This document shows positions 11,626 through 23,500 of a stretch of DNA of 64,000 nucleotides, one piece after another; positions within the stretch are counted from its first letter, which is position 1; each line of letters starts with the position of its first letter. The DNA comes from Rusavskia elegans (taxonomy: Eukaryota > Ascomycota > Lecanoromycetes > Teloschistales > Teloschistaceae), in the NCBI GenBank assembly GCA_011316305.1, contig SAUG01000034.1, positions 186,001 to 250,000 of the forward strand. The letters are read 5' to 3'. The notes under the pieces were generated by a model. It worked only from the letters and a program-made list of their open reading frames with translations, did no database searches and was not told the DNA's origin. The position numbers and the translations under genes are program-made.

Positions 11626-11969
11626 CGGAGTACATCCTTTCATCCTGTGGAGATACGGATCCTGCAGGGTTTGGATATATAGCGTCTGCGTTCCAACGGG
11701 AGGATAATTGACTGGGTTTTCTGGTATTTTGATCTTCGCTTCGCTGTTGTGTTCCTTCTAGCTCTAGCTCCTTCGATCTAATGTTTATCTTTGTCTTCTC
11801 CAAATCGTGCACCCCTGCGGTGTCCGTAAACCGTCGTTTCATCTCTCATACCTGGTCGTAACCGCTTGATTCCAGTGGAAATCCAGGTTACGGCCCCTTG
11901 GACAATCGAAAGCCGCCAGTCCTCGAAAAGAATCGTAGTAGCTGACCCTCCTACCATCATGTCTCTCCC
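11626..11969. other. convergent intergenic region
   Basis: This spacer separates two genes that point toward each other, so it should contain two 3' untranslated regions. No repeat, RNA gene or conserved ORF is visible. Confidence 0.5.
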
Positions 11970-12746
11970 TCAACCCCTCCTAAGCCTCGGATCCCGGCTC
12001 TGATCAATCATGCCCCCTGCGCCCTTCATTCCCTCGGGAGCTTCTGCGCCCTTCCCATCCCCTCCACTTCCTGGTCCTCCCATTCCAACCCATTCCACTC
12101 CAAATTCCTTCGGCACCTCCAACCTCCTTGGCTCCTTCTCCCTTCTCCTTCGTTCCCGTTCCATGTAGAACGGCGCTAACGTCATGCTCGCCTGATCATC
12201 AAATACCTTCAATCTCTCTAAAGCTTCACGAGCAATGGATGCGGCAGTGGGACTTGCATCGGAGGCTGATGGTGTTGGAGGATGAGGTGGATAACGTGAG
12301 GAACGATCGGTACTATTATTGTATGTTGGGGCTGGTTTGGAAGGGTTGTGTGTGGTATGAAAGGAGGTAATTATGGATTTGGTTTCGGAGGGGGTGGCAG
12401 AGGGTGGCCCATTCGCGCGGGAGGAGAGGCGCGACTGTTGACTCGAGAGGGAGGCCGAGAGGATTTGGTTTCTGTCGAAGAGGCTAAGTGTGAGGATCAA
12501 GCATAACGAAGTAGAATCGAAGGAAAAGAGCAAGACCCTATACCTAACTTCTTCATTATGCTTCTCTAGATAACTGATTGTTTGATCGAGCTGTTGCTCT
12601 GTACTCAGAATCGGCCGAGGGGGTTTAGAACTGTGACAATGTATCAGTCGTTTGTCAAATGGATGTACTATCCGTATATCAGACCTTGGCATGGGGCGGA
12701 GGACCATTCTAGCCATCGCTAACTGTTCCTCTGACAGATTGTCCAT
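11970..12746 (-). CDS. hypothetical protein ending in DPRLRR
   Basis: I do not recognise this protein. Two introns with good signals can be seen: 12,631-12,684 (GTCTGA to CACAG, ACTGA branch) and 12,484-12,543 (GTATAG to CTTAG). Both are multiples of three, so the unspliced frame also stays open. The product starts MDNLSEEQLAMARMVLRPMP, followed by TEQQLDQTISYLEKHNEE, a probable helix. The middle is Ser/Thr/Pro-rich and probably disordered. Then come SIAREALERLKVFDDQA and a highly charged MERERRRREKEPRR segment, and the protein ends SRDPRLRRG. An in-frame ATG at 12,851 would add 35 Pro-rich residues; I preferred 12,746 because the upstream part looks like untranslated sequence. A nuclear or RNA-linked role is possible from composition only. 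Confidence 0.6.
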   Translation of the reverse strand: MDNLSEEQLAMARMVLRPMPRSDIRIVHPFDKRLIHCHSSKPPRPILSTEQQLDQTISYLEKHNEEVRYRVLLFSFDSTSLCLILTLSLFDRNQILSASLSSQQSRLSSRANGPPSATPSETKSIITSFHTTHNPSKPAPTYNNSTDRSSRYPPHPPTPSASDASPTAASIAREALERLKVFDDQASMTLAPFYMERERRRREKEPRRLEVPKEFGVEWVGMGGPGSGGDGKGAEAPEGMKGAGGMIDQSRDPRLRRG

Positions 12747-13215
12747 CGATGGTACCGGCTGGGGGATACTCGGGTTCAAAAATTGAGGATAGTGTTTCCA
12801 TGCAGCCAATTGGATGTGTTGGTGGAGAGGCCACGACGGGGAAGGTACCAAGTTGTGTCACACATGTTCACTGTAGGGGAGTCGATGGGTCAAATCATTA
12901 CTGGGTTCGATTCCTAGCGGCATCTGATGGTTCTGTATTATTCATTTACGGGGAGAGATCACAGCTACGGACACATTCGGCGGACAGATGAGGCCCGACG
13001 ATAAACACAAATGGCAATTCAAAAAGGGGTATCTCGTAAAAATCAACGCTAGAGTAGAGCGCCACCCAATGCAAGATGCACGCTTTTCCACCGTCATGAA
13101 TTCCAGGCAATGTATCGCTCACGGCTAGGTTCGGGATCGTAGACTGATGACGGTGCGGTGTTGGAGGCTGTTGTGAGTGTCTCGTCTGCCCTGGTGGGTT
13201 GATCTCATCTGCACT
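12747..13215. other. intergenic, nothing recognised
   Basis: This stretch holds the upstream flank of the hypothetical gene and the 3' flank of the LicD-like gene, which lie on the same strand. Only short unsupported ORFs are present. Confidence 0.5.
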
Positions 13216-14648
13216 TTAGATTCTCGCCTCCCCATCCAACTGCTCCCTTGCCTTCGCTATATACGGCGCTTCAACGTGGCTGTTATTAGCGGCTTTGTCT
13301 GGAGTCTGAGGCTGCTGCTCCACCTCCTGCTTCTTTTTGCTCTGTTCCCTCATCAAAAATTGTTGTTCCTTCAGACGTTGTACCTCGGCTTTTCGGTCCG
13401 CCTTTTCCTTTTCCTTCTCCGCTTTCTCTTTGTCCTTGCGCTCCTGCTCTTGAATCTTCTTCTCCTTCTTAGCTTCTTCTCTTTTGTCCGCCTCTTCCTT
13501 CTTTTCTTCTTCCCGCTTCTTCTGCGCTTTCTTTATCCTGTCAGCGGCTTCTTTTTCTTTCCGGTCTTCTTCGAGTTCTGCTTCGGATTTCTGGAGCCAT
13601 TCTTTGACGATTGGATCCCAGCGGTGCCTGGATCAACAACCTCGGTCAGCACATGTACGATGAGCCAAACCCTCGAAGACCAAACATCGGTTGGGCTTCG
13701 CGAGGTTGAAAGCAACCCAGCATCCGAGACATACCCTTGGTAATCAGTCAAGACCAGCGCCTTTTCCTCGTACTCCTGAGTCAAAATGCGATCATACGCA
13801 TACGGCACTTTGGCAATGACGCCTTCGTACATTGTCTCTCTCATTGGGTATAAGTCGGTTGTGTGGTAGCGGTGATAATTCTTGCAAGCCCAGACACCCG
13901 GCTGGTCGTCTGGATGAGTCTCGGACAAGCCGGTGATGTCAATATACAGACCGTTGCGAGTATCGATCCAGCGGGCGTCGATGATGTTGTTGCCGTTCCC
14001 ACGCTCGCGCTCAATGCTGGCAGGATTGATGTCGAGAAGATAGGTACGTTTGACAGGAGGATCGTCGTTGGAAACGTAGTCGTAGTGAGTTTGGTTCCAA
14101 TGTTCACCGAGATACTTGAGTGTGGAGCCAGACACTTGAGTGTCAATATCCCAGTCCCAAGGAAGCATCTACCATTAACGGTGTCAGCAATAGGATCCTC
14201 TGCGTAGCCCATTCCCCGGTGCGACATCCCCCGAATCTCAAGTGATGGAAGCATTTACCTTTCCATTCCACCACCATCCCAACAAGGTGCCGTGGGCCAA
14301 CCAGGTCTCTATATGGTTGACGTGGAAGAAGGTGAGATATGCGCGCAACATGTGCATCTGTGTATCCTTTCTGTCGGCGTAATCCTGGATGCCGTGGTGG
14401 TAACGGGAGTCATAGTGGTTTCCCAACTGGGTTCTACCGGGTTCGTGAAAGTACTTGGGCATGCCCTCATCCTTTTTCTTTCTTTTATGTCCTGGTTTCC
14501 TCGGTCGTCGTGTCTTCCCTCTGGGTTCTAGCCTCTTCCCGTTGGTGTTGTCGGAGCTTCGTTTTCTGTGTTCCTCGGGAATGGTGGCAGCATCAATCAG
14601 GAAGCAGAGAAAGGTAACCAAGATAATGATGGTCTGAATTGGTCTCAT
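13216..14648 (-). CDS. LicD/Mnn4-like mannosylphosphate transfer protein
   Basis: Three exons (14,259-14,648; 13,735-14,168; 13,216-13,627) with introns 14,169-14,258 (GTAAAT, CTGAC branch) and 13,628-13,734 (GTATGT, CTGAC branch). The N-terminus MRPIQTIIILVTFLCFLIDA is a signal peptide or anchor, so the protein enters the secretory pathway. A basic linker follows, then the LicD/fukutin-type phosphotransferase core: HMLRAYLTFFHVNH, LAHGTLLGWWWNGK, MLPWDWDIDTQVS (the DxD-like metal site), then YLLDINP and NGLYIDITG. The domain ends at GHRWDPIVKEW. The last hundred-odd residues are a Lys/Glu repeat-like coiled coil (KKREEEKKEEADKREEAKK), as in yeast Mnn4, which helps add mannosylphosphate to wall mannan. 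An in-frame ATG at 14,678 is the alternative start. Confidence 0.85.
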
Positions 14649-15590
14649 GTTGTTGGGTGAGAGGGGAAGGAAAGCCAAACGTAGCGACGGTAGAGAGAAG
14701 GAGCGAGCTTCGGAAAGGATAGGTGTTTAGAACTGATTCTGGTTTAGTGGAGGGGCTGATACCTTTCGTTCAGGTTGGTGGTTCGGAGAGGGTTTCAGGC
14801 GATGCGGCATCGCCTTGGGCGGATAGTCGGTTGGTGTCGCAGAACAACTCGCGACAGGCCGATCTCATCGGTTACGAGTTGTGGTGGGAAGGCGGAAGAT
14901 TGAAGCGACTTGGACCCATTATTCTTTGATGGGAAGCATGATCATGATGCATTGTAGGCATTGCTGCAGGTCTTATGCCCAGGGTGGATTATAGTGTGGA
15001 CAATTAGAAGATGATAACCCGGGTGCTGTCGTGTGCTCTGTTTCCTTCTTGGCTTGGCTCTGCGATGATTGGTTCAACGGCTTGTCCGTAGCCCCGTACC
15101 GATTACCTTTCTTGGGGGATTGCGTCACTGTTTGCGTGGCCCGCCGCCAGGATCATTAGACTCAACGCCATTCTTCAACAAGCGACTTCCACACTCATAT
15201 AACACTGATGGCCTCAACTTAATACCTACGGTAGGTAACGTCGACGTTGGAACAATTGGCCGGATCGTCGAAAATACCTAGTGGTAGCTCAGTGTCAGCA
15301 TTCTGATCTCTCCAATCAAAGGTTTGCCGTTCGAATGGCTGCATCGTTTCACTGGGCACTCTAACTGCTTTCAACGTTTACCCCTGTCATTCAATTACGG
15401 AAGCCCTCCGTACACATCCCCACGTCGCTATTAAACATCATTCGTGTCACTAATACATATCCACGTTGATATAGTTAGCACCCGTCGGTAATAAACTTGC
15501 TCAGACAGCTCCGCAACTCTACTAGCAGCTTCGTCTATACAGTATTTCTTTCGTTGTTAGATTAGATCTTCGCGAGATAGATTCCATCTA
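14649..15590. other. intergenic stretch up to the RIP boundary
   Basis: Composition is normal until about 15,590, where the AT-rich block begins. The first part should be the LicD-like gene promoter. No convincing ORF, repeat or RNA gene was found; a tRNA-like stretch near 15,280-15,350 was examined and rejected. Confidence 0.5.
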
Positions 15591-17400
15591 AAAAACTTTT
15601 AAATCAAAGATTTTAGCAGCGGATTAGAAAATGTATTTCTCTTTTTATAATCAATCGTTATAATTTTTATATAGTTCGAATATCGAATATATAATTAGTT
15701 TAATTTCTTCGTATTAAAATAGATAGATAATATATTTTTAGAATCAATTGACGTTATATTTTCTATACGTAAAAACGTAATATATTTATAGACGAAAGAT
15801 ATATATAATAGTATATCTAAATAAAAATATTAATTTTAAAATATTTTCAATTTTTTTACATTATTTTTTTACTTCTAGAAAATAACTTCGTAAAATAAAA
15901 AAAAAGATAATATAATATCGCAAGAAATAGTAAAAAAACAATAAAATCAAAAAAGTAAATTAAATAACGAAAAAAAAATCGAAATTAGATTTTGAAATTT
16001 TAATATAAACGAATAAAATTGCCGACGAATATCAATCCAATCAAAAAAAATATATATTAACGATACGAAAAAATATTAAAAGAAACGCTTTCGTATATAT
16101 TTCTATATCGCTATTATATATTCTACGCGTCGCTAATATATATTTTTTCTAATCGAATTAAATTTCGCCGGCGATTAATTTAATAAAATAAAACGTAAAA
16201 TTCGTTAATTTTATTCTTTTATAATTTTTATCGAAAATTTTTTTTTAACGATATTCTATATATTTATACTGAATATTAATTATATAAATTTTAAAAATAA
16301 AACTTTTAAATATTCTAGCTATATATCTATATTATTAGATCTAAAAAAATCTAGTATACGCGATAAAAATTAGATAAATAATATTTTTTTAACGTTATTT
16401 ACTTCGATTTTAGAAAACGTTTTTACTATTAAAAGTCGTTCGAAATAGCCTGCGGGTAAAATTAATTCTATAAAAACTTCGTATTTAATACCGTAATATA
16501 TAATTCCTTCTAATATCTATTTATTTAAAATATTTATTATCAATAAATATACAATCCGTTTATAGTATTTTGAAATGAAAAAAACGTTCAAAATCGATTA
16601 AATCGATTTAAACAAAATTATTTTATTTAGTAAATAGAAAAATTTAGATATATTTTAAAAACGTCTGGTTTATTTATATTTAGAATTTTAAAATTAAACT
16701 TTTTAAAATTTAGTATTCGTTAATTTCTATTTAATAACGGGAAGTTTTTAGTTGAAAAACTAATAACGCTAGCGTTCTATAAATTAAATTTTTAAAATCT
16801 ACGCTAAAAGTCTACTAGTATAAATTTTTTTTAAAATACTAGTAGCTCTATTAGATAAAAGGATTTAGAATTTTTAAAAGATTTTTTTTTAAAATTTCAA
16901 AACTCGTTCAAAGCGTTGAGAGCGTTTATAAGCTAAAATCTTGTTTATAAATAAAAGATTTACTTATAAACATTTTTATAACGCGCTAGATAAAATATAG
17001 AATCAAATTCGTTTACCAATTCAAATCTATTTAATTAATTCTATACGGAATCGATATTTTTAGTAATAATCTATTTTTTAAAAAATATAATTATTTCGTA
17101 TTTAAACTATTAGATTAAATATTTGTTAATTCTATATAATATTATCTAATCGATACGCGAAACCGTAATTATATAATATATTTTAGAAGCGAAATATATA
17201 TATTATCGTTCCATCAGCTATTTTTTTATTTTTAGAAATTTTATTTTGCTTCTTTTACTACTATTTCTGCCTCGGCTTTTTAGAAACTAACTTCGAGACG
17301 TCGAAAAACAGATATATACAGATAGTAGAAATATCAAATAATAGAAACTAAATATTAATAGTAAAAAAATCAAGATTGTACTCTATATTTTATCTTATTA
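15590..17400. repeat. RIP-degraded AT-rich block with dispersed repeats
   Basis: CA/TG-poor, AT-rich DNA. The stretch 16,540-17,060 is an inverted, diverged copy of 39,640-40,190: shared landmarks are the hexamer-rich CTACTAGTA region, the ACTCGTTCAAAGCGTT region (as its reverse complement) and the AATCCGTTTATA segment. The stretch 16,250-16,455 resembles 1,001-1,210. It is therefore built from at least two repeat families. No reading frame survives. Confidence 0.75.
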
Positions 17401-18042
17401 GACTAGTTTATACCTTACGCCTTACCCTATTAGGCTAGTCGCCGGCGGGATTCCACCCGATTAGGAAGGATGTATATTAGCGACGCGCAGGATGTGTAAT
17501 AGCGACATAGGGATGTGCACGGAGGCGTTCCCATATTAAAATAGCGAAGGTGGGCGGATGTGCACGGAAGGCTTCCCTTCAATTACACTTCGCCTCAAGG
17601 CACAGCTGCTCGCGGCGATATCTTAATTAGCTATGTACTTGTGTAGTACGTTCTTCTCGCAAAGTGGTCGGTCAAACTGACATAAGCGGCTCATACATTG
17701 CATGGCACGAATCACCGTGGGGTTCCGGGCCATCCAGCATTGTCGTGTACCAATTCACTTATATGGGCTGGTTTGCAACCAAGAGCACGTAGACGGAGGT
17801 CCAACGTAGGGTAGGTGCGTGTGATGAGTCCTATCTAGTTGAGAACGAAATGTTTCGAAACAACATCACCATGTATGCCACCAACTCTTTGTACATCGCT
17901 TTGGGACGTCCGACTCCGTCAGATGTCGTCCCGAACGTAGCGGGAAGTGATTCGACGCTTTCGTGACACTCCTCACGTATACGCACCGTATGATACTTGC
18001 GGTGTTCCATATGACACCTGCGAGTTGGGTTCTGGGAAAAAG
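17400..18042. other. 3' flank of complex I gene, no gene seen
   Basis: Ordinary-composition DNA with the 22-bp tandem array and otherwise nothing recognisable. It probably carries the 3' untranslated region of the neighbouring gene. Confidence 0.45.
17467..17577. repeat. 22-bp short tandem repeat
   Basis: Units starting (A)GGATGT lie at 17,467, 17,489 and 17,511 with an exact 22-bp spacing, and a fourth at 17,556 after a 23-bp spacer. The third and fourth are nearly identical (GGATGTGCACGGARGSNTTCCC). The array sits in ordinary DNA between the RIP block and the 3' end of the complex I gene. No function is evident. Confidence 0.6.
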
Positions 18043-20586
18043 TTAGTACATCCGCCAGTCTTTCATTCGGAACAATAACACACCTCCTGGTGCCATGAAG
18101 TTCGTCTCGGCGTTGCCTTTTTCTTTTGCCGCCGCACATCGTGCCATGGTAGGAGAACTAAACGGTGTTAACCGACTGGTTGAACCGGTCGTTCGGAGCA
18201 ATCGGTGCTTACCTTCGTGATATCGCGTCCGTGAAGTAGAAGTTTTGGATGACCTTGGTGAATGGGACCCCCGTACTCTTGCTGCCCTTATTCTGGTCCG
18301 CCAATTGCACTTTCTGCAGTGCCGGGATACCACTTGGCTCGACAATGTCATACCTTCTCAGCGTCGGGCTGATATCCTCCATTCGATCTCGCAGTGCTTC
18401 AATGTCATCGTACGGTAAGGGCGCTCCGAGGTATTCGCTCGCCGCCCGGAGGATCTTCCAGTCATCGCGCGCTGCTCCAGCAAGGCTGGTGGCGGCACGA
18501 GTCAGCTGTACTCGTCCCTCCGTATTCACATATGTTCCATTTTTCTCCGTGTATGCGGCTGCAGGCAGAATGACGTCCGCCAGTTGAGCTCCACGGTCGC
18601 CATGGTGACCTTGATAGACCACGAATGCGCTCTTGGGGATGTCCGCCTGCGATACCTCGTCGGCACCCAGTAGCCAAATCATCTTAGGCGTCGTCTGGGC
18701 GACGGCGGGCGACGGTACCGTAAAGCCCACTTCGTACGCACCACCACGCGACGCAGCACGCTGCAGGACGTTGTAGCCTTGCCATTCCGAGGTCAAGAAG
18801 TTTGCAGCGTTCTTGTCGACAAAAGAGCCGACCGCCTCGAATATCGCCTTCGCATCGGGGTGCTCGACGGCGCCGCTGCCGACGATTATCATGGGTCGTT
18901 TCGCGGCCTGGAGTCGTTTGCCCCATGCGCCAGCCAACGCTTTCTTGACAGCCGCGACATCGGTGCCAAGGTGCTCAAACTCGAACGTGCTCTCGAACGG
19001 CTCGCCGACCAGGCCAATTTCAAGATCGGATCGGAGCCATTGCTTCCGTATCCTTGCATTAAGCACAGCGGCTTCATGCCTTGGATTAGTGCCCACGAGC
19101 AGTATCGCATCGGCTTCCTCTACACCGTAGATCTTCGAGTTGAACAGATAGTTCGACCGTATGTCGATACCATGAGCAACAGGTTCGCCTCCCCGAGGCT
19201 GATCCAAAGCAAGATTGTCAGAGCCAAGTTTGTTCGCCAGATCTTTCATGGCCACAAGCGATTCCGTTTCGGTGAGATGACCAGCAATAGCCTTGAACTC
19301 GTTCTCCTTCGGCGCTAGCTTTTCATATGCGGTGCCAATCTCGGTTAACACTTGCTCCCAAGTGGCGGGCAAGAACTTGTTGTCTCGACGTATCAAGGGT
19401 GTCGTTAACCTCTGTGTCCTAAGTCCATCGCAGGCAAATCGGGTCTTGTCATTGATCCATTCTTCGTTGACGTCGTCGTTCAGTCTCGGGATGATGCGCA
19501 TGACTTCCAGACCCCTTGCATCTACCCTGATATTGGAACCGAGAGCGTCGAGAACATCGATCGATTCGAAGTGCTGTAATTCCCACGGGCGGGCTCGAAA
19601 GGCGTAAGGTTTTGATGTAAGAGCACCAACAGGGCACAGGTCGATCACGTTACCCGAGAGCTGGGTATCCAAAGCAGTCTCGAGGTATGTCCCAATCTGC
19701 ATGTCATTACCCCGTCCCGTCGAGCCAAGCTCTGGAGCGCCGGCAATGTCGTTTGCAAACCTAATGCATCTGGTGCAATGGATACATCTGTTCATCGACG
19801 TCTTGATCAAGGGGCCGATGTTCTTGTCTTCCACGCCACGTTTGCCGCCGAGTTCATGGAATCGACCTCGGTCGGCACCATAGCGCATTGACTGATCTTG
19901 TAGATCGCATTCACCACCTTGGTCACAGATCGGACAGTCGAGGGGATGGTTGGCGAGTAAGAACTCCATAACGCCTTCTCGAGCTTTGTGGGTAAGGGGC
20001 GAATCGGTCTTGACAACCATGCCCGGTTGTACAGGCCAGGCACATGATGCTACAGGTTTGGGGGCCCGTTCGACTTCCACGAGACACATCCGGCCTGTCA
20101 TTCGAACAATCAGTATCCCGTCTCGAAACCAGTGGATGAAGCGTACAATTGCCGGCAATCATCAGCTTCCTGGAGCAGATGTTAGCAATGCAAGGCCAAG
20201 TATTCAGCTAATGGAGGACCAACTCATGATAACAATATCTATAAGGTGTCAGCGACAGGTTTATCGGAGTCATGGGCAAGTTACACCAACCTAGGGATGG
20301 TAACGCCTGCCTTCTCGCACGCTTGTATTAAGGCCGAACCAGCTGCGGCGATTATCAACACTCATCTCTTGTAGTCGATGCCATGTCCAAGATACCTTCT
20401 ATAGAAACCTTCTTGCCATCTGCAATGAATGTCAATGACTTGCGTAGTCCCTCTCACGAATGACCAACCTATTGTGAGCTCAACCTCCGCCCGCCGCTTC
20501 GAGGTGGATGTGAAGGGCCTTGTGAGCCAGGGTCTCGTCTGTATCGCCGCCCGTGTAATTGTACGGGCAAGTAAGATGCGCACCAT
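18043..20586 (-). CDS. nuo78: NADH:ubiquinone oxidoreductase 78-kDa subunit (NDUFS1)
   Basis: Seven exons give 742 residues: 20,469-20,586; 20,396-20,419; 20,291-20,342; 20,224-20,238; 20,147-20,169; 18,213-20,094; 18,043-18,157. The protein is the large iron-sulfur subunit of the mitochondrial complex I matrix arm. The start MVRILLARTITRAAIQTRPW is an import presequence. A 2Fe-2S ferredoxin domain follows (AEVELTI-DGKKVSIE, then CEKAGVTIPRYCYHEKL, GNCRMC and VASCAWP), then the cluster ligands CPICDQGGECDLQD and CIHCTRCIRFAND, and a molybdopterin-oxidoreductase-like domain lacking the cofactor (LLVGTNPRHEAAVLNARIRK). Exons of 24, 52, 15 and 23 nt crowd the 5' end; each junction restores the family consensus. 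The gene stands alone between two RIP blocks. Confidence 0.95.
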
Positions 20587-23500
20587 GTCGGGTGCAAACA
20601 GAAGGACCGGTTGCGGGAAGCGAAGTGGCCAATCCACCACGACACGGATTAAAGTATCCGTCCCGCATATCGACGTTCATGCCAAGCCCCAGCGCTTGAC
20701 ATGGCAGATTGTCTCCGCTCTGATTCGTCAATAAGCGCCAGCCGAGACGCATCAAAAACCAATTTGTCTCGATCGACCTGCCAGCTTACTCAGCGTCCAT
20801 AGCCGAAGTTATTCCGAGTTGTTTCAATAGAAAGTTTGGACGGTAAATGTATATATTCGCGTTTTTTCTCTTCGCGTTACTATTTTAAATTTAATGTTAT
20901 CTATTCCGTTATATTTTATAACAACGTTATTATATTAGTTAAAATTCGAAAGTTAAAATCTATTTAGCCCGGGTAATAGTATTAAATACTTTTATATAAA
21001 ATTATACGTTAGTTATTAGAAAATATACGATTATAACGGTCGCGATTTTTCTATCGAAGTTTCAGACGGTTTTAGACCGTCTGGAATATTATAAACCATT
21101 TGAATTGCCTATAGTTTATATAGAATTCAGTGGATATAGAAACATCGACTAATAGTAATATACGTTGACTAAACCTCGTTAATCGCGATTTGTTAATTTT
21201 ACGAGATTCGTTATCTAATTAGATTTAACGTATAGTTTAATTCGTTTATTTATAGAGAAATTTTCTATTTATATAGAAATATCAAACTATTATTATTATA
21301 TTAAATCGATCTATAATAATTATTAGTAAAAAATTTTTTTTTAATAGATATTATATAATATATATATAGCGTTTATAAATATTAATTTCTATTTATAAAT
21401 ATTAATAATATTAGTAACGTTATCTATATTTTCGGAAATACTAATTATTTTAATAAAATTTATTTTAATAGTAATATTTACTAATTAACTATCGTTTTTT
21501 ACAAAATATATCTTATATATTTAAATACGATAGAAATAAAACGATTTATTAATTAGATTCTAATTAATAAAAATATCGATAGGCAAGTTATTTCTATTTT
21601 TTAATAATATTACTACTTTTTTGAAATATCAATTCGTAGAATTTATAGATAAAATCGATTCTAGATACGTTATTAACTAATATTAAAATATATTAGATTC
21701 GTTAAACTTCGTATATAATAATTATAGCGATTTAAAAATTCCGAAAACCGAAGTAGATAATATTATAGACGTTAAAATAAAGTTATTCTTCCGACTATTA
21801 TAATCGCCGAAATAATTCGATAAACAATTAAATAGCGAGATAATAGTTCGAACTATTATTAAATATTTTAGAAAAAATATAGCAGAATTCCGAAACGACT
21901 TTATATATATATATAAATTATTTTAAATTATAAAATCTCTATTAAAAAATTAAAAAAAAGATATAGTCGATAAAATTCTAGCGGATCTTTCTATTTTATC
22001 TAAATCGAATATAATCCGTAAATTAAATATAACGCGAAACCGTAGCTCGAATTCTATAATAATATAATTTTTTAAAAGATTAAAAGAATAGAATATTATA
22101 ATTTAGATAGTGTTTATAGAAATTCGCTAATAGAACTAATAGAAAAAAAAGATATTTTTACTATCGTCTAAACATTCTATATTTTTTACTAGAATTAATA
22201 AATACGAAAAGTTCGTCGCAGATAATATTAATTATTTCTATCCTTTCTATAATAATAAATCCGCCGAAATCGGATTTTATATCGAATATATAGATAAAGA
22301 TATCTGTTTTCGCGATATCTATATCTTTACCGAATAAATTAAAGATATCGCTAGATCTAATAATAAGATTAAAGAGAATCTATAAATATATTTTCGTAGT
22401 AAAATTCTATAATAATATTCTAACGAACTTTCGGATATAGAAAAAAAATATCTAATAAAAAACCTCGATATATAGATTAATATCTTAATCGTTCGTTTTA
22501 AATTACTAATAGAGGAAGAAATATATATTCTAAATATAAAAAAAGTATACTATCGAAAATACGAGCCGTTATTACGAGTTTCGCGAGTATAGCTAAATCA
22601 AGTTCCGCGCTATAAAGATCGCCGAAATAATCGATATTTAATAAATTATTAAATAGATATAAATAAACTTCGCTATTCTTTTCTATACTATATTTATTTC
22701 TAAATTAATAGAAAAAATTACTTTTAATATATTCTTTTAATTAATAGATAATTATAAACTCGAAATCTAAATTATAGAAAAAGATTACTTTCGGTAATTC
22801 CGAAAAACGCCTTCTAATAATTCTAGCTATAAAAAAATAGAAAATCCGTTTCTATTCCGATTTTATTTAGTATTAAAAAGTATAATATATTAATCGATAT
22901 TTAGTTTCGGCTTTTTCGGATATAAATATTAATATTCTATAGTTTAGCAGATTTATTAGCTTTTTTAAAAATATTAATCTTTTTTTATTAAAAGAAATCT
23001 ATCTAAACCGTCTTTTATTTAAAGTAACGCGATTTTCTTTCGTTTTATATATATAAATAGATTAGAAAATCTATAAAAGAACTTTTTTCTAATATAGTAA
23101 AACTCTGTACAAGTATATAGTAGTAGATTTTAGGGACTTTATAATAATTAGTTCTAAAGAAAACTTTACTTCGATCTAAATTTCTAATATTTAGTTCTAC
23201 TAGTTTCGCTTTAACGAGCCTACTAGATAGGAGTATATAAGGACGTATATAGCGAAGACTATTTTATCATAGAGAAAATCTATATCTAATACGTTAAATA
23301 GAAAGCCGTCTATAGATATTATAGTAATAGTTTCGCCGAATTTTATAACAACGATATTAAATTTTACAATAGATTTTACGAAGAGTTAAATTATAGAAAA
23401 ATGAGCTAAAATTCTATTAATACTAGACCAAAAATCTTATATTTATATTAGAAAAATAACGTTTTATTCGAATTATATAATAAATTATTTAAATTTTTTA

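Noticed and set aside
10909..11643. long minus-strand ORF opposite the BTB gene
   Set aside because: It is the antisense frame of a clear BTB coding exon.
15280..15350. tRNA-like stretch (TGGTAGCTCAGTG, a possible 7-nt anticodon loop and GTTCGAAT)
   Set aside because: A short D stem and a 4-bp anticodon stem can be drawn, but the T stem and acceptor stem do not pair and the ends do not match.
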